NCBI RefSeq assembly: GCF_014672715.2
Contig: NZ_CP058566.2
Coordinates: 1,488,001 to 1,552,000, forward strand
Direction of reading: 5' to 3'
Source of the DNA: Dehalogenimonas etheniformans
GTDB lineage: Bacteria > Chloroflexota > Dehalococcoidia > Dehalococcoidales > Dehalococcoidaceae
DNA length: 64,000 nucleotides
Positions 63,788 to 64,000 of the stretch are shown here, one piece after another. Each line of letters opens with the position of its first letter. Position 1 is the stretch's first letter. The position numbers and the translations under genes are program-made. The notes beneath the pieces are model-generated. The model had not been told where the DNA came from. It worked only from the letters and a program-made list of their open reading frames with translations, and did not search any database.

Positions 63788-63845
63788 GGGAATTTTGGAT
63801 TTTGATATTTGAATTTGCTCAGAAATTGGGATTTAGGATTTAGCA
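63788..63845. repeat. Low-complexity GGATTT/GAATTT spacer element
   Basis: GGAATTTTGGATTTTGATAT continues into TTGAATTTG and GGGATTTAGGATTTAGC after coaX. It is the most regular copy of this class. Confidence 0.6.
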
Positions 63846-63911
63846 TTTTCTGACTGCGGTCTCATCGTTTCATTATTTTTTCGGAAGTATTATAAATTTC
63901 CACCAAAGGCG

Positions 63912-64000
63912 TATAATAATCTGCGAATTTGTGCTCTCTTTGTGAGTCGTTAGCCGAGCGAATGGACACGGTGCGGGTCGGATAATTTCCGCTTAAGGAG
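63912..64000 (+). promoter_or_regulatory. Promoter -10 and leader of a gene beyond the window
   Basis: TATAAT (63912-63917) is followed by about 75 nt of GC-rich leader that ends with TAAGGAG, an evident Shine-Dalgarno for a gene starting just past base 64000. No ORF lies in this stretch. Confidence 0.5.

Overview
The window reads as bacterial chromosome from an anaerobe of the Chloroflexota, most likely class Dehalococcoidia (a Dehalogenimonas- or Dehalococcoides-like organism). That assignment is inference from gene content and protein flavour: an enlarged SecA, anaerobic double-cubane-cluster reductase chemistry, DUF2277, archaeal-type Dut, sensor kinase with a MASE3 membrane domain. No 16S rRNA or other decisive marker is present. 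Base composition is moderately GC-rich and genes are densely packed in short runs on both strands. There is no prophage, insertion sequence, CRISPR array or replication origin. One short tRNA-associated duplication is the only sign of integration.

Layout. 1-5,100: CvpA tail, zinc-ribbon/LemA pair, HtpX, DEAD-box helicase with a long leader, DegV. 5,100-7,330: MarR repressor, its operator, and an MFS drug exporter. 7,330-15,100: SecA with an unknown partner, then hisA/hisI, DUF1385 and the ribosomal set L21-L27-L31. 15,200-19,050: Dut/Dcd-like enzyme, a RibD_C protein, PatB aminotransferase, lipid kinase. 19,190-22,680: ECF sigma factor, a membrane protein with an anti-sigma-like N-terminus and a DUF4382 domain, two small minus-strand genes, and a DUF4382/Ig-repeat lipoprotein. 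22,770-26,160: HIT, PLDc_N, ABC ATPase, ABC permease and HtrA-like lipoprotein. 26,280-34,430 (minus): beta-CASP nuclease, FtsK, immunity-like protein, AlkZ-like glycosylase, RNase J, family-4 UDG. 34,650-41,820: accessory singletons and a MASE3 histidine kinase. 42,000-47,340: CPA2 antiporter, two DUF1538 membrane proteins, P-II-like protein, CBS protein, second CPA2 antiporter. 47,500-50,170: glyA and prs. 50,170-52,040: DUF2277, an unknown protein, zinc ribbon, and a tRNA(CAU) with a duplicated 3' end. 52,130-55,260: structured leader followed by double-cubane reductase, its activase and YedF. 55,320-64,000: enoyl-CoA hydratase and 3-hydroxyacyl-CoA dehydrogenase, HTH/TSUP, CorA, queuosine-precursor transporter, MBL, Mut7-C, Nnr, CoaX.

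The main signals beyond ordinary annotation are these. (1) About ten genes have a -10 hexamer ending only 6-7 nt before the start codon and no Shine-Dalgarno, which suggests frequent leaderless mRNAs. (2) A 290-nt leader before the double-cubane reductase operon holds a tiny ORF with a near-perfect Shine-Dalgarno, mutually exclusive pairings and two terminator-like hairpins. (3) rplU appears to lack a well-spaced ATG/GTG/TTG start and may use ATT. (4) The family-4 UDG ends in a QLNLF sliding-clamp motif encoded inside an 80-nt overlap with RNase J. (5) The 3' end of a tRNA gene is duplicated 385 bp away, like att sites. (6) Two multi-gene membrane/regulatory modules (ECF-DUF4382; DUF1538-P-II-CBS) have no assigned function.
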